Part shown: positions 35,294 to 44,859 of the stretch, one piece after another
How positions within the stretch are numbered: the first letter of the stretch is position 1
Layout: every line of letters starts with the position of its first letter
From: Arthrobacter alpinus
Lineage (GTDB): Bacteria; Actinomycetota; Actinomycetes; Actinomycetales; Micrococcaceae
Assembly: GCF_001445575.1 (NCBI RefSeq)
Contig: NZ_CP013200.1
Location: 930,001 to 994,000 of the forward strand
DNA length: 64,000 nt
Reading direction: 5' to 3'
The notes under the pieces: generated by a model
Told to the model about the DNA's origin: nothing
Database searches by the model: none
What the model saw: only the letters and a program-made list of their open reading frames with translations
Program-made: the position numbers and the translations under genes

Positions 35294-36427
35294 ATGCGCG
35301 TGCTTGTCATCAACTCCGGCTCATCCTCCTTGAAGTATCAAGTCCGGGACACCGACACTAATGAGGTTGCCGCCAGCGGCCTCATTGAGCGGATCGGCGA
35401 GGAAGGTGGCGCCATCGCTGATCACGGTGAAGCCATGTCTCAGGTGGCGGCGGCACTGACGGACGAGCTGGCGCACAAGCCTCTGGACGCCGTGGGACAC
35501 CGAGTGGTGCACGGCGGGGAGCGCTTCAGCGAACCGGTGTTGATCACCAATGAAATTACGCGCGCCATCGAGCGGCTGAATCCCCTCGCCCCGCTGCACA
35601 ACCCCGCGAATGTGCTGGGCATCCGCGCCATCACGGCGAAGTGGCCGGACATGCCGCAGGTGGCGGTTTTCGATACCGCGTTCCACCGCACGCTGCCCGA
35701 ATACGCGTGGCGCTACGCGGTGCCGGATTCGCTCTACCGCAAGTACGGGATCCGCCGCTATGGCTTCCACGGCACCTCGCACGAGTTTGTGACCGGCCGC
35801 GCCGCAGCTCTCTTAGGCATCCCGGTTCAGGAGTTCAACGCCGTGGTGGCGCACCTCGGTAACGGTGTTTCCCTCACCGCGATTCAGGGCGGTGCGAGCA
35901 TTGACACCTCCATGGGTTTCACACCGTTGGAGGGCCTGGTCATGGGCACACGCAGCGGAGATGTTGATCCGTCCATCCTGGTATTCCTGCAGCGCCAAGG
36001 ACTCTCCGCTGACGAAATTGACACCATGCTGAACAAGGAATCGGGCCTGAAGGCGCTCGCTGGCAACAATGACATGCGTGCCATTGTGGACGCCGCCGAA
36101 TCCGGTGACAGGCATGCCCAGCTCGCCCTGGATGTCACCTCTTACCGGTTGGCAAAGTACATTGGCGGCTACCATGTGGCGGTGGGCGGGGCACAGGCGT
36201 TGGTGTTTACGGCAGGGATCGGCGAGAACTCAGCCCAGTTCCGTGCCCTGGTGGCCTCCCGCCTGGGTGCCCTGGGCGTGAAGCTCGACGACGCAGCGAA
36301 CCTGGTGCGCTCCGGCGAACCCCGGGTGATCAGCGCCCCGGATTCGCAGATTCCCGTGCTGGTGGTTCCCACCAACGAAGAGCAGGCGATCGCAGAGGCC
36401 ACGGCCGCCGTCGTACTCGGTTCCTAG
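35294..36427 (+). CDS. ackA: Acetate kinase AckA
   Basis: 377 aa. It opens VLVINSGSSSLKYQ, the phosphate-binding start of acetokinases, and has VGHRVVHGGERF, FDTAFHRTLPE, GFHGTSHEFV, AHLGNGVS and FTAGIGENS, all canonical. It transfers phosphate between acetyl phosphate and ADP in the cytoplasm, following Pta. Slightly shorter than the usual 395-400 aa but with all motifs. AAGGA lies 6 bases upstream of the ATG. Confidence 0.97.
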   Translation: MRVLVINSGSSSLKYQVRDTDTNEVAASGLIERIGEEGGAIADHGEAMSQVAAALTDELAHKPLDAVGHRVVHGGERFSEPVLITNEITRAIERLNPLAPLHNPANVLGIRAITAKWPDMPQVAVFDTAFHRTLPEYAWRYAVPDSLYRKYGIRRYGFHGTSHEFVTGRAAALLGIPVQEFNAVVAHLGNGVSLTAIQGGASIDTSMGFTPLEGLVMGTRSGDVDPSILVFLQRQGLSADEIDTMLNKESGLKALAGNNDMRAIVDAAESGDRHAQLALDVTSYRLAKYIGGYHVAVGGAQALVFTAGIGENSAQFRALVASRLGALGVKLDDAANLVRSGEPRVISAPDSQIPVLVVPTNEEQAIAEATAAVVLGS

Positions 36428-36500
36428 ACGCTCCCGCAGCAAATGGGGTGTTTTGGCAAACGCTCCCTCACCGTTTGGGGCGCCGGGGTAGGCTCGGGTC

Positions 36501-37060
36501 ATGGTTGAAATTCCCTATCCACTTTCCACCGAGAGGCTCGTGTTGCGACGTTTCAGCACGGACGATCTCGACGCCTATTACGACTACCAACGGCTGCCGG
36601 AAACGGCGCGGTACCTGTACGGCGAGGCCCGCAGCTACGCCCAGTGTATGGCGAGAATTGCCCGTTATGTTGAGGAACCCTTTGACGAGCCGGGCCATTG
36701 GGCTACCTTCGCCGTGGAGCTTCAGGGGCAGCCGGGTCTCATTGGTGAGATGGCGTTGAAGTGGAATGAGGGCGGCAAACCCGAGGGATCTCAGCCGCAG
36801 CGTTTCGGCGAAATTGGTTGGACCCTGGCCCCGCGGCCCAAGGCAAAGGTTATGCCACCGAGGCTGCGCGGGCCGTACTGGAGCTGGCTCTGGATCAACT
36901 GGATTTCTATCGTGTTGAAGCCCGGCTCGATGCCCGGAACGCGGGGTCGGCCGGCATTTGCGAACGGTTGGGGATGCAGCGCGAGGGCGTGCTGCGCAAC
37001 AACATGTATTTGACGGGCGAATGGACCTCTGAGGCCGTCTACGCCGTGGTGCGCAGCTAA
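36501..37060 (+). pseudogene. GNAT acetyltransferase with a frameshift
   Basis: The first part, from the ATG at 36501, reads as RimJ/RimL-type GNAT (LSTERLVLRRFSTDDLDAYY to FGEIGWTLAP). The acetyl-CoA loop QGKGYATEAARAV and the C-terminal part (YRVEARLDARNAGSAGICER) are in another frame that stays open to 37060. Inserting one base near 36830-36836 (GCCCCGCGGCC) joins them into about 187 aa. Without it the first frame ends at 37013 with an unrelated tail. It could be a real one-base deletion or a sequencing error. Confidence 0.8.
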
Positions 37061-37066
37061 CCGAAC

Positions 37067-37136
37067 AAAAATGCCGCCGTTCCTGTTATTTGCCACCGCT
37101 AGAACGGTGGCAAATAACAGGAACGGCGGCATTTTT
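37067..37136. terminator. Very long perfect hairpin between convergent genes
   Basis: 32 bases (37067-37098) pair perfectly with 37105-37136, with a 6-nt loop CTAGAA. The outer pairs are an A-run and a T-run on either side, so it works in both directions. It sits between the GNAT gene end (37060) and the oligopeptidase stop (37168). The length is well above that of ordinary terminators. Confidence 0.85.
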
Positions 37137-37167
37137 CACAAGTGGGTGGCGCGTACGCCAGTGCCCA

Positions 37168-39426
37168 CTAGCGCAGCTTGGTTGCCCCGATCGCATCAGC
37201 CAGGAAGGCGTAGTCCCAGGCGCGGGTCTTCCAGCCTTCGTAGCGGCCGGACGCACCGCCGTGGCCGCCATCCATCTCAATCTTCATGACAATCGGCTCG
37301 GTTCCGGTGGATACTGCGCGCAGTTCCTGCACCCACTTGGCCGGTTCCACGTACAGCACGCGGGTGTCGTTGAAGCTGGTGACGGCTGCGATCTTCGGGT
37401 AAGCCACGGCCCGGACGTTCTCGTACGGCGTGTATTTCTTCATGTATTTGTATACGTCCGGATCGGTGATGGGATTGCCCCACTCTTCCCATTCCAAGGC
37501 TGAGAGCGGCAGTTCCGGATCCAAAATGGTGGTAAGGGCGTCCACGAACGGCACCTGCGCCACAATGGCCGCGTACTTTTCCGGGGCCAGGTTTGCCACG
37601 GCACCCATCAGAAGCCCGCCGGCCGAACCGCCCATGGCCGCAATCCGGGAAGGATCAACCCAACCAGACTGCGCCAGCCAGTCCGTGGCCGCCACAAAAT
37701 CGGTGAACGTGTTCTTCTTATTGAGCTTCTTGCCGTCGTCGTACCAGGGGCGGCCCATCTCGCCGCCGCCGCGCACATGCGCAATCACAAAGACCACGCC
37801 GCGATCCAGCAGCGACAACCGCGGCACGCCAAATCCCGGGTCCATGCTGACCTCGTACGAGCCGTAACCGTAGATCACGCCGGCGTTGTTGCCGTCGCGG
37901 GGCAGGTCCGCCCGGCGAAGCACCGAGAGCGGAACTTTTGTTCCGTCGTCGGCCGTGGCCCACTCGCGCGTGGCGACATAATCTTCAGAGCGGTAGCCGC
38001 CCAGAACAGGGGTTTCCTTGCGCAACAGCAACTCGCCGCCATCATCGCCCACCGGCAATACGTAGTCGTAGACGCGCGGCGGGGTGAAATCTGAGGTGTA
38101 CACGAGGCGGATGACGGGAGATTCATATTCACTGCCGCCCATGGAGGCCGTGTACAGCTCCTCATCAAAGACAGGTTCGACGGCGGCCGCCTGCGCCGCG
38201 GTTCCCAAGCCTTCCAGCTCGGTGACCTGAACGCTCTCGATGGTGTTCTTGCGCAGCGAAACCACCATGTGGGTGGCCGTGACGGAGGCGCCGTTGATAC
38301 GCACAGCAGGATCGTGCGGCACAACAGTCTCCCAGACTTGCTGGTCCACAGGCTTACTGAACTCCGCAGCGTCAACCAGGGAAATCATGGAGTTGACGGC
38401 GTCACGGTCATGGGTGAGCAGGACCTTTTCGCACCCGTTCACAAGGAAGGGTTCGGCGTCGTACAAGATCTCGGCGCTGCGCGGGATGAGTACCTGCAGG
38501 CCCTTTTCGGGGGCGGCGAAGTCCAGGAGCCTGGTCTCACTGAATTCGGAGCAGCCAATGCTGATCATGAGGTGGCGGCGGTCGGCTGAGAGATCGAAGC
38601 CTGTCCACATGGCGACGTCATCCTCCTGGTAGAGGACCTGATCGCTCTCTACGGGTGTGCCGAGTACGTGGGTTTTGACTTGATGGGGGCGCCAGGAGTC
38701 ATCGGCCAGCATGTAGAACAGCGTGGTGCCATCGGGGGAGAAGGCCAGACCGTAGAAAGCGTTCTCGATGGTGTCCTCAAGGAGCTCGCCGGTGCGCAGA
38801 TCCTTGATGCGGACTGTGAAGAGCTCATCTCCTGCGTTATCCACGGCGTAGGCATAGAGGTTACCGTCGCGGGTAACAGCGGCGCCGCCGATCGAGAAGA
38901 ACGGCTGGCCTTCGGCTTCGACGTTGCCATCCAAGATAATTTGCTCGCCGGGGACGTCAACGCCGGGCTCAACGAGCGGGGGAGTCCAGTCATCGAGTGT
39001 GCCGTTGCTTTCGGCGCGGACGCGGCACTGGATGCCGTAGGCCTGGCCCTCCACCATGCGCCCGTAGTACCACCAGTCGTCCTTGCGGCTGGGCACCGAG
39101 AGATCGGTTTCCTGCGTGCGGTTTTTGATCTCGTTGAAGATGTCCGTGCGCAGCTGTTCCTGACCCGCTGTGAGCGCATCCGTGTAGGCCTGCTCGGCGT
39201 TCAGATGCGCCACAACATCCGGGTTTCCCTTTTCGCGCAGCCACTCGTAGTTATCCACAAAGGTGTCGCCGTGGTGGGTGCGTTCCGTGGGAACCTTCTT
39301 GGCCACGGGCGGCTGGACGGGGGCGCTGGAATCCGCCTGGCTGGCCGGCAGTGACACTGCGGGGAGCGAGTTTGCGGGGTGGGACTCGGAAATGTGCGTG
39401 GGTGCTGCGGCATCGGAAGTCGTCAT
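37168..39426 (-). CDS. ptrB: Oligopeptidase B (S9 prolyl oligopeptidase family)
   Basis: 752 aa. The N-terminal part is the seven-bladed propeller (DNYEWLREKGNPDVVAHLNA, FYGLAFSPDGTTLFYML). The C-terminal hydrolase domain has the nucleophile Ser in MGGSAGGLLMGAV near residue 599, the Asp in FNDTRVLYVEP near 685 and the His in MDGGHGG near 722. Oligopeptidase B cuts short peptides after Arg or Lys in the cytoplasm. The first 45 residues are Ala/Ser/Pro-rich and look like a disordered extension; no signal peptide. Confidence 0.94.
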   Translation of the reverse strand: MTTSDAAAPTHISESHPANSLPAVSLPASQADSSAPVQPPVAKKVPTERTHHGDTFVDNYEWLREKGNPDVVAHLNAEQAYTDALTAGQEQLRTDIFNEIKNRTQETDLSVPSRKDDWWYYGRMVEGQAYGIQCRVRAESNGTLDDWTPPLVEPGVDVPGEQIILDGNVEAEGQPFFSIGGAAVTRDGNLYAYAVDNAGDELFTVRIKDLRTGELLEDTIENAFYGLAFSPDGTTLFYMLADDSWRPHQVKTHVLGTPVESDQVLYQEDDVAMWTGFDLSADRRHLMISIGCSEFSETRLLDFAAPEKGLQVLIPRSAEILYDAEPFLVNGCEKVLLTHDRDAVNSMISLVDAAEFSKPVDQQVWETVVPHDPAVRINGASVTATHMVVSLRKNTIESVQVTELEGLGTAAQAAAVEPVFDEELYTASMGGSEYESPVIRLVYTSDFTPPRVYDYVLPVGDDGGELLLRKETPVLGGYRSEDYVATREWATADDGTKVPLSVLRRADLPRDGNNAGVIYGYGSYEVSMDPGFGVPRLSLLDRGVVFVIAHVRGGGEMGRPWYDDGKKLNKKNTFTDFVAATDWLAQSGWVDPSRIAAMGGSAGGLLMGAVANLAPEKYAAIVAQVPFVDALTTILDPELPLSALEWEEWGNPITDPDVYKYMKKYTPYENVRAVAYPKIAAVTSFNDTRVLYVEPAKWVQELRAVSTGTEPIVMKIEMDGGHGGASGRYEGWKTRAWDYAFLADAIGATKLR

Positions 39427-39550
39427 GATTCCACTGTAGCGAGGCCCACCCTTGGGTTTGCAGTCAGCAGCCGGACACTATGCCAAGAGCGGAGCGCCGC
39501 TTGATCACCCCGCGGGGCCGGATGGCTGCTTGACGGCCCGTCCGCGGGCT

Positions 39551-39617
39551 CGAGTGTCCAGTTAATGTACGTTTAGGCCTGATTTCGGCGGCCAACCGTA
39601 CGTTATGTGGACACTCG
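39551..39617. repeat. Long imperfect inverted repeat
   Basis: Arm 39551-39579 pairs with arm 39590-39617. The outer ten bases CGAGTGTCCA/TGGACACTCG are perfect, as are GTAC and GGCC blocks further in. It is too far from a gene end to be a simple terminator; an element remnant or regulatory structure is possible. Confidence 0.6.
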
Positions 39618-39668
39618 GCGGGGGTTGCCGGGTAATTCGCCGTAGCCGCCCTTGCTCCAGGGCAGTCA

Positions 39669-39699
39669 TTGACCGCTTGTCCGTTCCATGGAATATTTA
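39669..39699 (+). promoter_or_regulatory. Predicted promoter of paaJ-paaF-paaH-paaZ
   Basis: TTGACC (39669-39674) and TATTTA (39694-39699) with a 19-bp spacer, directly followed by the operator at 39702. The layout matches that of the paaA promoter. Confidence 0.55.
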
Positions 39700-39701
39700 T
39701 A

Positions 39702-39720
39702 GAACGAACGGTCGGTAATT
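39702..39720. promoter_or_regulatory. PaaR/TetR operator upstream of paaJ
   Basis: GAACGAACGGTCGGTAATT, identical over 19 bp to 48327-48345 in front of paaA. ACCGACCGTTCGTT-type sequences are typical TetR-family operators in actinobacteria. It starts right after the -10 element, where a bound repressor would block transcription. Confidence 0.8.
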
Positions 39721-39781
39721 TGGCGGCCGGTCCCGGTGGAGGCATGGGTCGCACCGACGAGCGCGTTCGAAGGGTGTTTTC

Positions 39782-41008
39782 ATGGCCGCAGCAACACCGC
39801 AGGCATTCCTGGTAGGAGGCGTCCGCACGCCCGTTGGCCGCTACGGCGGGGCTCTCGCCACCGTCCGGGCCGACGACCTTGCCGCCCTGACCATCAAGGA
39901 ACTCATCGCGCGCACAGGGATAGATCCGGCCGACGTGGACGAGGTGATCCTCGGCAACGCGAACGGTGCCGGTGAGGAAAACCGCAATGTGGCCCGCATG
40001 GCGTGGCTTCTGGCCGGCTTCCCGGACACCGTTCCCGGCATCACGGTCAACCGCCTGTGCGCCTCGGGAATGAGCGCTATCACCATGGCCAGCCACATGG
40101 TCAAGGCCGGAGCCGCAGACATCGTGGTGGCCGGCGGTGTGGAGTCCATGACCCGCGCGCCCTGGGTCATGGCGAAGCCGGAGAAGGCGTTCGCCAAGCC
40201 CGGCGACACCTTTGACACCTCCATCGGCTGGCGCTTCACCAACCCGAACTTCCTCTCGGGCGAATTGTCCCGGGACGGCAAGATGGCCTATTCCATGCCG
40301 GAAACCGCGGAGGAGGTGGCCCGCGTGTACGGCACCTCCCGGGAGGACTGCGACGCCTTCGCGGTCCGCTCGCACGAGCGCGCCCTGGCCGCCATTGCCG
40401 CCGGGCGTTTCGCCCCGGAAATCGTCCCGGTCACCGTCAAGGGCCGCCGCGGCGACACTGTGGTGGACACCGATGAAGGCCCGCGCGCCGGCACAACACT
40501 GGAGGTCCTGGCCGGGCTGCGTCCCGTGGTGGCCGGGGGGAAAGTAGTCACGGCCGGCAACGCCTCCAGCTTGAACGACGGCGCCTCCGCCATCATCGTG
40601 GCCTCCGAACGTGCCCTGCAAAAGTACGGGCTCATCCCGCGCGGCCGCATCCTCGACGGTGCCGCAGCCGGCCTCGCGCCGGAAATCATGGGCATGGGCC
40701 CGGTCGCCGCCAGCCGGAAGATCCTGGAACGCCAGGGCATCGACGTGGGCCGCCTGTCCGCCGTCGAACTCAACGAGGCGTTCGCGTCCCAGTCGCTGGC
40801 CAGCATGCGCGAACTCGGGCTGGACCCGGACACCGTCAACAACGACGGCGGCGCCATCGCCCTCGGCCACCCCCTGGGCTCCTCCGGCTCCCGGATCGTG
40901 GTCACGCTGTTGGGCAGGCTGGAACGCGAAGCCCCCGGCGGAATCGGTCTCGCCACCATGTGCGTCGGCGTCGGCCAAGGTGCCGCGCTGCTGGTGGAGG
41001 GATTGTGA
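39782..41008 (+). CDS. paaJ: Beta-ketoadipyl-CoA thiolase PaaJ
   Basis: 408 aa. Thiolase motifs: VNRLCASGMSAITMASHM with the acyl-accepting Cys, VAGGVESMTRAPWVM, GGAIALGHPLGSSGSRI with His and TMCVGVGQGAAL with the second Cys. In the phenylacetate pathway PaaJ cleaves 3-oxo-5,6-dehydrosuberyl-CoA and beta-ketoadipyl-CoA to acetyl-CoA and succinyl-CoA or a shorter product. It is the first gene of an operon with paaF, paaH and paaZ. PcaF of the protocatechuate route is a close relative; the context favours PaaJ. Confidence 0.92.
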   Translation: MAAATPQAFLVGGVRTPVGRYGGALATVRADDLAALTIKELIARTGIDPADVDEVILGNANGAGEENRNVARMAWLLAGFPDTVPGITVNRLCASGMSAITMASHMVKAGAADIVVAGGVESMTRAPWVMAKPEKAFAKPGDTFDTSIGWRFTNPNFLSGELSRDGKMAYSMPETAEEVARVYGTSREDCDAFAVRSHERALAAIAAGRFAPEIVPVTVKGRRGDTVVDTDEGPRAGTTLEVLAGLRPVVAGGKVVTAGNASSLNDGASAIIVASERALQKYGLIPRGRILDGAAAGLAPEIMGMGPVAASRKILERQGIDVGRLSAVELNEAFASQSLASMRELGLDPDTVNNDGGAIALGHPLGSSGSRIVVTLLGRLEREAPGGIGLATMCVGVGQGAALLVEGL

Positions 41009-41796
41009 AGCACGACGCCGGCACCCGCCTCGATCCCGCAGCGTTCACTACCCTGCTGGTCACCGAGGTTGACGACCGCCTGGCGGTGCAGTTGAACCGG
41101 CCGGCGGTCCGCAACGCAATCGACGCGCAGATGGTGGCTGAGCTGCACGCCGTATGTGAGCACCTGGAGTCAACACCCAAGGTGCTGATCCTCTCCGGCA
41201 CTCCCGGCAGCCGCGACAGCAAGGGGATCTTTGCCTCAGGCGCGGACATCGCCGAACTGATCGAACGCCGCCGTGACGACGCCCTGCAGGGCATCAACTC
41301 GGGGCTGTTCGAGAGGATCGCCCAGTTGCCGATGCCAGTCATCGCGGCCCTGGAAGGCTACGCACTGGGCGGCGGTGCCGAGCTGGCCTATGCCGCCGAC
41401 TTCCGGATCGGCACCCGCGCCCTGCGTCTGGGCCAACCCGAGGCCGGACTGGGCATCATGGCCGCCGCCGGCGCCACGTGGCGGCTGAAGGAATTAGTAG
41501 GCGAGCCCATGGCCAAGGAGATCCTGCTGGCCGGGCGCATCCTCACGGGTGAAGGTTGCCTGCGGGTGGGACTCATCACCGAACTAGTGGAGTCCGCCGA
41601 GCTCATGGCCGCCGCGCACTCGCTCGCCGGCAAGATCGCCGCACAGGACCCTCTGGCCCTACAAGCCACCAAACGAGTCTTCCATCAACCGCGAGAGGCC
41701 CACCCGGCGGCGGACAATCTGGAACAGGCAGAGCTGTTTGAATCGCCCGCCAAATTTGAACGCATGCAGGCCTTTTTGGACAAGAGGGAAAAATGA
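41005..41796 (+). CDS. paaF: Enoyl-CoA hydratase PaaF (2,3-dehydroadipyl-CoA hydratase)
   Basis: 263 aa from a GTG that overlaps the paaJ stop (GTGA, 41005-41008). Crotonase features: LNRPAVRNAIDAQM, GIFASGADIAEL (oxyanion loop) and ALGGGAELAYAADFRIG, then LGQPEAGLGIMAAAGATWRL with the catalytic Glu region. PaaF hydrates 2,3-dehydroadipyl-CoA to 3-hydroxyadipyl-CoA, which PaaH, the next gene, oxidises. The GTG overlap with both neighbours shows tight coupling. Confidence 0.85.
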   Translation: MKHDAGTRLDPAAFTTLLVTEVDDRLAVQLNRPAVRNAIDAQMVAELHAVCEHLESTPKVLILSGTPGSRDSKGIFASGADIAELIERRRDDALQGINSGLFERIAQLPMPVIAALEGYALGGGAELAYAADFRIGTRALRLGQPEAGLGIMAAAGATWRLKELVGEPMAKEILLAGRILTGEGCLRVGLITELVESAELMAAAHSLAGKIAAQDPLALQATKRVFHQPREAHPAADNLEQAELFESPAKFERMQAFLDKREK

Positions 41797-42650
41797 GCAG
41801 TGCGACGAACTTGCCGGCACGTGTCGGTGTCCTGGGCGGCGGCCGCATGGGCGCCGGCATCGCCCACGCATTCCTCATTCATGGTTGCGAGGTGCTGGTG
41901 GTGGAGCGCGACGACGACGCTGCCGCCGCGGCGCGCGATCGGGTGGAATCCGCTGTGGCCAAGTCCGTGGAACGCGGGCTGCCCGGCTCCCCGGCGGATC
42001 ACACAGCACGGCTGGTGATATCCACCAACTACGCCGACTTTGCCGACCGTGAACTGGTGGTGGAGGCCGTCCCGGAAATCTGGGACCTGAAGGTCTCCTC
42101 GCTGCAGGGAGTGGAAAAGCACCTGGCGGCCGGAGCCGTGCTGGCGTCCAACACCTCGTCGCTGTCCATGTCGGGGCTGGCCGCTGAGCTGGTGCGGCCG
42201 CACAAATTCATCGGCCTGCACTTCTTCAACCCGGTTCCGGCGTCCACCCTGATCGAGGTGGTCATCGCCGAGCAGACGCGCCCGGAGCTGGTGACCACGG
42301 CGAAAGGCTGGGTGGAAGCGTTGGGCAAGACCGCCGTCGTGGTCAAGGACGCACCCGGATTTGCGTCCTCGAGGCTGGGCGTGGCGATCGCGCTGGAGGC
42401 CATGCGCATGGTGCAGGAGGGCGTGGCGAGCGCCGAGGACATCGATGCCGCCATGGTGCTCGGCTACAAACACCCCACCGGCCCGCTGCGAACCACCGAC
42501 ATTGTGGGCCTGGACGTGCGGCTGGGCATTGCCGAATACCTCGAATCAACCCTGGGGGAGCGGTTTGCGCCGCCGCAGATTTTGCGTGACAAGGTGGCCC
42601 GCGGCGAACTGGGACGCAAGTCCGGCAAGGGATTCTTTGACTGGACCTAG
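41793..42650 (+). CDS. paaH: 3-hydroxyadipyl-CoA dehydrogenase PaaH
   Basis: 285 aa. The NAD-binding start reads VGVLGGGRMGAGIAHAF, followed by LVVEAVPEIWDLK, LASNTSSLSMSGLA, FIGLHFFNPVP with the catalytic His, and the C-terminal dimer domain GYKHPTGPLRTTDIVGLD. It oxidises 3-hydroxyadipyl-CoA to 3-oxoadipyl-CoA with NAD, between PaaF and PaaJ. Start and previous stop overlap (ATGA, 41793-41796). Confidence 0.93.
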   Translation: MSSATNLPARVGVLGGGRMGAGIAHAFLIHGCEVLVVERDDDAAAAARDRVESAVAKSVERGLPGSPADHTARLVISTNYADFADRELVVEAVPEIWDLKVSSLQGVEKHLAAGAVLASNTSSLSMSGLAAELVRPHKFIGLHFFNPVPASTLIEVVIAEQTRPELVTTAKGWVEALGKTAVVVKDAPGFASSRLGVAIALEAMRMVQEGVASAEDIDAAMVLGYKHPTGPLRTTDIVGLDVRLGIAEYLESTLGERFAPPQILRDKVARGELGRKSGKGFFDWT

Positions 42651-42708
42651 CGTGCCCACCGGCACCATCACCCCACCCCAAGACCAACCCCGAAAGGACG
42701 TCTCGACG

Positions 42709-44856
42709 ATGACCACTGCAACGCTGATTGAAACTGTTCCGAGCTACATCCAGGATGCCTGGTGGACCCCGGCCAACGGCGAATCGGGTGTGGAAGCGCG
42801 TGACGCAAGCACCGGCGAGGTGCTGGCCCGCGTGTCCACCGAGGGGCTCGATCTCGGGGCCGCCGTCGAGTATGGCCGCACGGTGGGCCAGACGGAACTC
42901 GGCAAGCTGACCATCCACCAGCGGGCCCTGAAGCTGCGCGAATTGGCCGCCTACCTCAATGACCGCCGCCCGGAGCTGTACGCGGTTTCGGCCCGGACGG
43001 GCGCCACGAAGATCGATTCCATGGTGGACGTCGACGGCGGCATTGGCGTGCTGTTTACGTTCTCCTCCAAGGGCCGGCGCGAACTGCCCAACTCGAATGT
43101 CATTGTGGATGGCCCCGTGGAGGTGCTGAGCAAGGACGGCTCGTTCATCGCCGAGCACATCTACACCCGCATCCCCGGCGTCGCCGCCCAGATCAACGCC
43201 TTTAACTTTCCGGTGTGGGGCATGTTGGAGAAATTCGCCCCGGCGTTCCTGGCCGGCGTCCCCACGATCGTCAAGCCGGCCACGCCCAGCGGCTACCTGG
43301 CCGAGGCGGCCGTGCGTGCCATCGTCGAGTCCGGGGTACTGCCGGCAGGTTCCCTGCAGTTGATCTCCGGCTCCGCCCGGACCCTGCTGGACGTCCTGGA
43401 CTACCGGGACATGGTCTCCTTCACGGGCTCGGCGTCCACCGCGAATGTCTTGAAGAACCATCCCAACGTGGCTCATGGCGGTGTCCGCTTCACGGCGGAG
43501 ACCGACTCCCTCAACGCCGCCATCCTTGGCCCCGACGCCGTTCCGGGAACTCCGGAGTTTGACGCTTTCATCAAGTCCGTGGTCACCGAGATGACGGTCA
43601 AGGCCGGCCAGAAGTGCACGTCCATCCGACGCACCATCGTGCCGAACGAGCTCAAGCAGGCCGTCATCGACGCGATCGGCGCACGCATCAGCGAACGGGT
43701 GGTGGTGGGGGACCCTCGTGCCGACGGCGTCACGATGGGTGCGCTGGCCTCGCTGGAACAGTTGGCGGATGTCCGCGCCGCCGTCGAGACGATGATCGCC
43801 GCCGGCGGAGAGCTGGCCTACGGCACCCTGGACGCACCCGCCGTGACGCGTGCGGACGGCACGGTTGCCGCCGTCGTCGACGGTGCGTTCATGTCACCGG
43901 TGCTGCTGAACTGGGCCGACGCCGAGGCGCCGGAGGTTCACTCGCTGGAGGCGTTTGGTCCCGTGTCGAGCGTAATTGGCTATGACACCCGCCCCGGCCG
44001 TGACGGAAAGGGTGTCGACGTCTCCGAGGCGGTGCGGCTCGCGGCGCTTGGGGCAGGATCCCTCGTGGCCACGGTTTGCACGAACGACCCCGCCACGGCG
44101 CAGGCCCTGGTGACGGGCATTGCCGCCCATCACGGCCGGGTTCTGGTGCTCAACCGCGAGGACGCGCGCACGTCAACGGGCCATGGTTCGCCGGTGCCAC
44201 ACCTGGTGCACGGCGGGCCCGGCCGGGCCGGCGGCGGCGAGGAACTGGGCGGCATTCGCTCCGTCAAGCATCACATGCAGCGCACCGCCATCCAGGGCTC
44301 GCCCAACATGCTCACGGCAGTGACCGGGGTGTGGCACACGGGAGCCGCCCAGGTGTTGGCCGGTGATCCCGGGTTTGGTGCAGTTGCCGGGGCCGTCCAT
44401 CCGTTCCGGAAGTCGCTGGCGGAACTGCACATCGGCGACGGCTTTGCCTCCGGACTGCGGCAAGTCACGCTGGAGGACATCACCGCCTTTGCGGACTCGT
44501 CGGGGGACACCTTTTACGCCCACACCGACGCCGTGGCTGCGGAGAAGAACCCGTTCTTTCCCGGGATCGTGGCGCACGGCTACCTGCTGGTGTCCTGGGC
44601 CGCCGGGCTGTTCGTGGAGCCCGCGCCGGGCCCCGTGCTGGCCAACTACGGGCTCGAGGGGCTGCGCTTCATCACCCCGGTTGCGGCCGGTGATTCGATC
44701 CGCGTGACGTTGACGGCCAAGAAGATCACCCCGCGCGTCACCGATGAATACGGCGAGGTCTGCTGGGATGCCATCCTGCACAACCAGGACGGCGAGATCG
44801 TGGCCACGTACGACGTGCTGACGCTCGTGGAAAAGGAAGACACCCTGTACAAGTAG
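42709..44856 (+). CDS. paaZ: Bifunctional oxepin-CoA hydrolase / semialdehyde dehydrogenase PaaZ
   Basis: 715 aa from the ATG at 42709, with GAAAGGACG upstream. The N-terminal ALDH domain (about 1-530) has the Glu of FTAETDSLN near residue 263 and the Cys of [11 protein letters not shown] near 303. The C-terminal MaoC-like hotdog domain (about 545-715) has [20 protein letters not shown] and [13 protein letters not shown]. PaaZ opens the oxepin ring and oxidises the resulting aldehyde to 3-oxo-5,6-dehydrosuberyl-CoA. Its stop is only 3 bp from the stop of the convergent DUF427 gene. Confidence 0.95.
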   Translation: MTTATLIETVPSYIQDAWWTPANGESGVEARDASTGEVLARVSTEGLDLGAAVEYGRTVGQTELGKLTIHQRALKLRELAAYLNDRRPELYAVSARTGATKIDSMVDVDGGIGVLFTFSSKGRRELPNSNVIVDGPVEVLSKDGSFIAEHIYTRIPGVAAQINAFNFPVWGMLEKFAPAFLAGVPTIVKPATPSGYLAEAAVRAIVESGVLPAGSLQLISGSARTLLDVLDYRDMVSFTGSASTANVLKNHPNVAHGGVRFTAETDSLNAAILGPDAVPGTPEFDAFIKSVVTEMTVKAGQKCTSIRRTIVPNELKQAVIDAIGARISERVVVGDPRADGVTMGALASLEQLADVRAAVETMIAAGGELAYGTLDAPAVTRADGTVAAVVDGAFMSPVLLNWADAEAPEVHSLEAFGPVSSVIGYDTRPGRDGKGVDVSEAVRLAALGAGSLVATVCTNDPATAQALVTGIAAHHGRVLVLNREDARTSTGHGSPVPHLVHGGPGRAGGGEELGGIRSVKHHMQRTAIQGSPNMLTAVTGVWHTGAAQVLAGDPGFGAVAGAVHPFRKSLAELHIGDGFASGLRQVTLEDITAFADSSGDTFYAHTDAVAAEKNPFFPGIVAHGYLLVSWAAGLFVEPAPGPVLANYGLEGLRFITPVAAGDSIRVTLTAKKITPRVTDEYGEVCWDAILHNQDGEIVATYDVLTLVEKEDTLYK

Positions 44857-44859
44857 CCG

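Larger units (their letters stand above)
39427..39781. other. 355-bp divergent intergenic region with inverted repeat and paaJ promoter
   Basis: The gap between the starts of the oligopeptidase B and paaJ genes. It holds a long imperfect inverted repeat (39551-39617), a probable paaJ promoter (39669-39699) and the PaaR-type operator (39702-39720). No protein-coding frame with support is seen. Confidence 0.7.

Noticed and set aside
39464..40978. A 504-residue open frame on the minus strand opposite paaJ
   Set aside because: It is His/Gly/Asp-rich antisense of the thiolase gene, without family motifs or ribosome site, and would cover the paaJ promoter and operator.
42343..43476. A 377-residue minus-strand frame across paaH and paaZ
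   Set aside because: Antisense to two clear genes and crosses their boundary; no supporting motif.
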